Shown: piece after piece, positions 62,421 through 64,000 of the stretch
Numbering within the stretch: the first letter of the stretch is position 1
Layout of the letters: every line of letters starts with the position of its first letter
DNA from: Sulfurovum sp. TSL1
Lineage (GTDB): Bacteria; Campylobacterota; Campylobacteria; Campylobacterales; Sulfurovaceae
DNA: 64,000 nucleotides
Direction of reading: 5' to 3'
Assembly (NCBI RefSeq): GCF_019972135.1
Contig: NZ_BPFI01000001.1
Span: forward strand, 479,106-543,105
The notes under the pieces: model-generated
Database searches by the model: none
What the model was told of the DNA's origin: nothing
What the model saw: the letters and a program-made list of their open reading frames with translations, nothing else
Program-made: the position numbers and the translations under genes

Positions 62421-64000
62421 CTACACATTCTTTTTATTTGTATCCCTATAGCGTACAATATACTTTTCAAGCTCTACAAGAAAGAGTACAGAAGAGGCAA
62501 CCAACACTATACGCAACCAGATGGTAAAGTCGATCGCTGTGCTGCCGAACAGCGACTGCATGGGGTTAAGATAGGTAAAGCCAAGCTGGAGTATGATCAG
62601 TATAGCAATAGCGATCAATACATAACGGTTTCCAAACAGTCCTTCCCAACTAAAGATCGATCCTGTGATATAGCGGGAGTTGAACAGATAAAAGATCTCG
62701 AACATGATCAGCGTGTTCACCGCTACAGTTTGTGCATGCGCAATACCGGCACCCTGTGCCATTTCCCAAAGAAAAAGCCCGAATGTCCCACCCATCAAGA
62801 TCATTGAAACATAGGCAATACGCCAAATGAGATACCCTGTCAGTATAGCCTCATCAGCATTACGTGGGGGTCTTTGCATGACATTGTGTTCAGGTGGCTC
62901 AAATGCCAATGATAGAGCCAATGTCACAGCTGTCACCATATTGACCCAAAGGATCTGCACCGGTATGAGTGGCATTTGATGAAAGCCGAATGCAATAGCA
63001 GCAAGAATGATCAACGCCTCACCACCATTGGTCGGAAGAATAAAGAGTATGGCCTTTTTGAGGTTATCATAAACGGTACGCCCCTCTTCTACCGCATGCA
63101 TTATGGAAGCAAAATTATCATCTGCAAGTACCATTTCAGATGCTTCTTTTGCAGCTTCTGTACCATTGTGCCCCATCGCAGTACCGACATCAGCACGTTT
63201 AAGTGCCGGTGCATCGTTCACACCATCACCTGTCATCGCAACGATCAGACCATGCTCTTGTAATGATCTTACTAAACGAAGTTTATGTTCAGGATTCACA
63301 CGTGCATAGATATCAACCTCCAGCACACGTTGACGCAACTCCTCTTCACTCATAGATTCAAGTTCTGTTCCTGTCAGAACATCATTGGTATTCACGAGTT
63401 GCAGTTGTTGGGCGATAGCACGTGCAGTGGCACCATGATCACCTGTGATCATTTTCACTCTGATACCTGCTCTGTGACAGACCTGCACCGCTTCAATCGC
63501 TTCTTCACGAGGTGGATCGATCAAGCCAAGCATACCCAGCATGATCAGGCCATCCTCCAGATCACTGAATGCAAGTTCCTCCTGTTTATGCTTTGCCGGC
63601 TTGGAAGCAAGGGCCAATACGCGCTGTCCATGCCCCGCCAGCTCTTCAATACGCTCCAGCCAGTAATGCTTATCCAAAGGTTGGTCACCATTGAGACTTC
63701 TCTGATAGGTGCACATCTCCAAAATACGCTCCGGAGCACCCTTGAGAAAGATAAAAGTATCACATGAATGGTCATGGTGGAGTGTCGCCATAAAACGGTG
63801 TTCTGATTCAAAAGGGATAAGATCGGTACGGGGATACTGTTTGGCCTCCATCTCCATATCCAGTCCTGCTTTTAAGCCGGCTACCAGAAGGGCTCCTTCC
63901 ATCGGATCACCATGTACAAACCATTCACCGTTCTTTTGTTCCAATGATGCATCATTGCAAAGCATTGCAACCCGGGCCACTTCCTGTAAAAGCGGTCTCT
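62421..64000 (-). CDS. P-type cation-transporting ATPase (3' part, truncated by the window)
   Basis: About 526 C-terminal residues of an inner-membrane cation pump. The frame stays open to position 64000, so the N-terminal half and the DKTGT phosphorylation site lie outside. Visible motifs are FLKGAPERIL, MITGDHGATA, MTGDGVNDAPALKRADVGTA (hinge) and SEMVLADDNF, then six helices including NGGEALIILAAIAFG and QILWVNMVTAVTLALSLAFE. The pattern fits the PMA/Ca2+ (type II) group. The ion is uncertain; Ca2+ or Mn2+ are plausible. Confidence 0.92.
   Translation of the reverse strand, partial: RPLLQEVARVAMLCNDASLEQKNGEWFVHGDPMEGALLVAGLKAGLDMEMEAKQYPRTDLIPFESEHRFMATLHHDHSCDTFIFLKGAPERILEMCTYQRSLNGDQPLDKHYWLERIEELAGHGQRVLALASKPAKHKQEELAFSDLEDGLIMLGMLGLIDPPREEAIEAVQVCHRAGIRVKMITGDHGATARAIAQQLQLVNTNDVLTGTELESMSEEELRQRVLEVDIYARVNPEHKLRLVRSLQEHGLIVAMTGDGVNDAPALKRADVGTAMGHNGTEAAKEASEMVLADDNFASIMHAVEEGRTVYDNLKKAILFILPTNGGEALIILAAIAFGFHQMPLIPVQILWVNMVTAVTLALSLAFEPPEHNVMQRPPRNADEAILTGYLIWRIAYVSMILMGGTFGLFLWEMAQGAGIAHAQTVAVNTLIMFEIFYLFNSRYITGSIFSWEGLFGNRYVLIAIAILIILQLGFTYLNPMQSLFGSTAIDFTIWLRIVLVASSVLFLVELEKYIVRYRDTNKKNV

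Overview
The window looks like part of the chromosome of a sulfur-cycle Campylobacterota bacterium, close to Sulfurovum or Sulfurimonas. The reasons are AT-rich intergenic DNA, extended -10 promoters of the GCTATAAT type, dense and partly overlapping genes, and typical content (periplasmic Hsp20-like protein, SUV3-like helicase, DUF819/epimerase pair, SoxZ/SoxY-like proteins, many GGDEF/EAL proteins). This placement is inferred from sequence character only; no rRNA is present.

Layout. 1-9.9 kb: housekeeping genes (ankyrin protein, CDF cation exporter, tRNA-Arg(CCU), SUV3-like helicase, GNAT, RluA-type pseudouridine synthase, LapA-like protein, DEAD-box helicase, cardiolipin synthase). 10-17.3 kb: patatin-like lipase, periplasmic Hsp20-like protein, DUF819 permease plus dipeptide epimerase, and a Zn/Mn ABC importer. 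17.3-20.2 kb: a c-di-GMP protein paired with a substrate-binding lipoprotein. 20.3-28.7 kb: metal and arsenic block, with a nine-gene reverse-strand operon (arsI-arsR-arsC-permease-rhodanese-redox protein-DUF4395-ccdA-thioredoxin) divergent from arsB across an ArsR-type palindrome. 29-32.5 kb: three more GGDEF/EAL-type proteins, one with an integrase-like N-terminal DNA-binding domain and matching inverted repeats upstream. 32.6-38.7 kb: a hypothetical gene interrupted at a poly-C tract, fetB, a nitrate-type ABC permease/ATPase behind a structured leader, MscS, a NarK-type transporter and a rhodanese. 39-41.2 kb: katG. 41.4-45.1 kb: an AT-rich island with two SoxZ-SoxY-like fusion paralogues and an internally duplicated secreted protein, punctuated by a family of hairpin repeats. 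45.1-51.7 kb: comF-like, lipoprotein, Sir2, then an accessory stretch (two coiled-coil stress proteins, APC permease, bacterioferritin, gene remnants). 51.7-64 kb: pcm, MEMO/radical SAM pair, MFS, sorbosone dehydrogenase-like protein, a LolA/LolCE/LolD-like export operon with a beta-barrel protein, thioredoxin and the 3' part of a P-type ATPase gene.

How the genes work together. The arsenic block couples sensing (ArsR), reduction (ArsC with thioredoxin-type electron supply), possible organoarsenical handling (ArsI plus an ArsP-like permease) and arsenite export (ArsB). The c-di-GMP genes suggest several inputs into second-messenger signalling. The 56.7-61.7 kb operon looks like a dedicated envelope lipid or lipoprotein export route.

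The strongest leads for unreported biology are: the DNA-binding-domain/EAL fusion with its inverted-repeat sites; the nitrate-ABC leader, where an unpaired loop is exactly complementary to the ribosome binding site; the hairpin-repeat island with SoxZY-like fusions; three genes whose TATAAT box sits exactly 6 nt before the ATG (leaderless mRNAs); and two genes whose ribosome binding sites point to an ATC codon.
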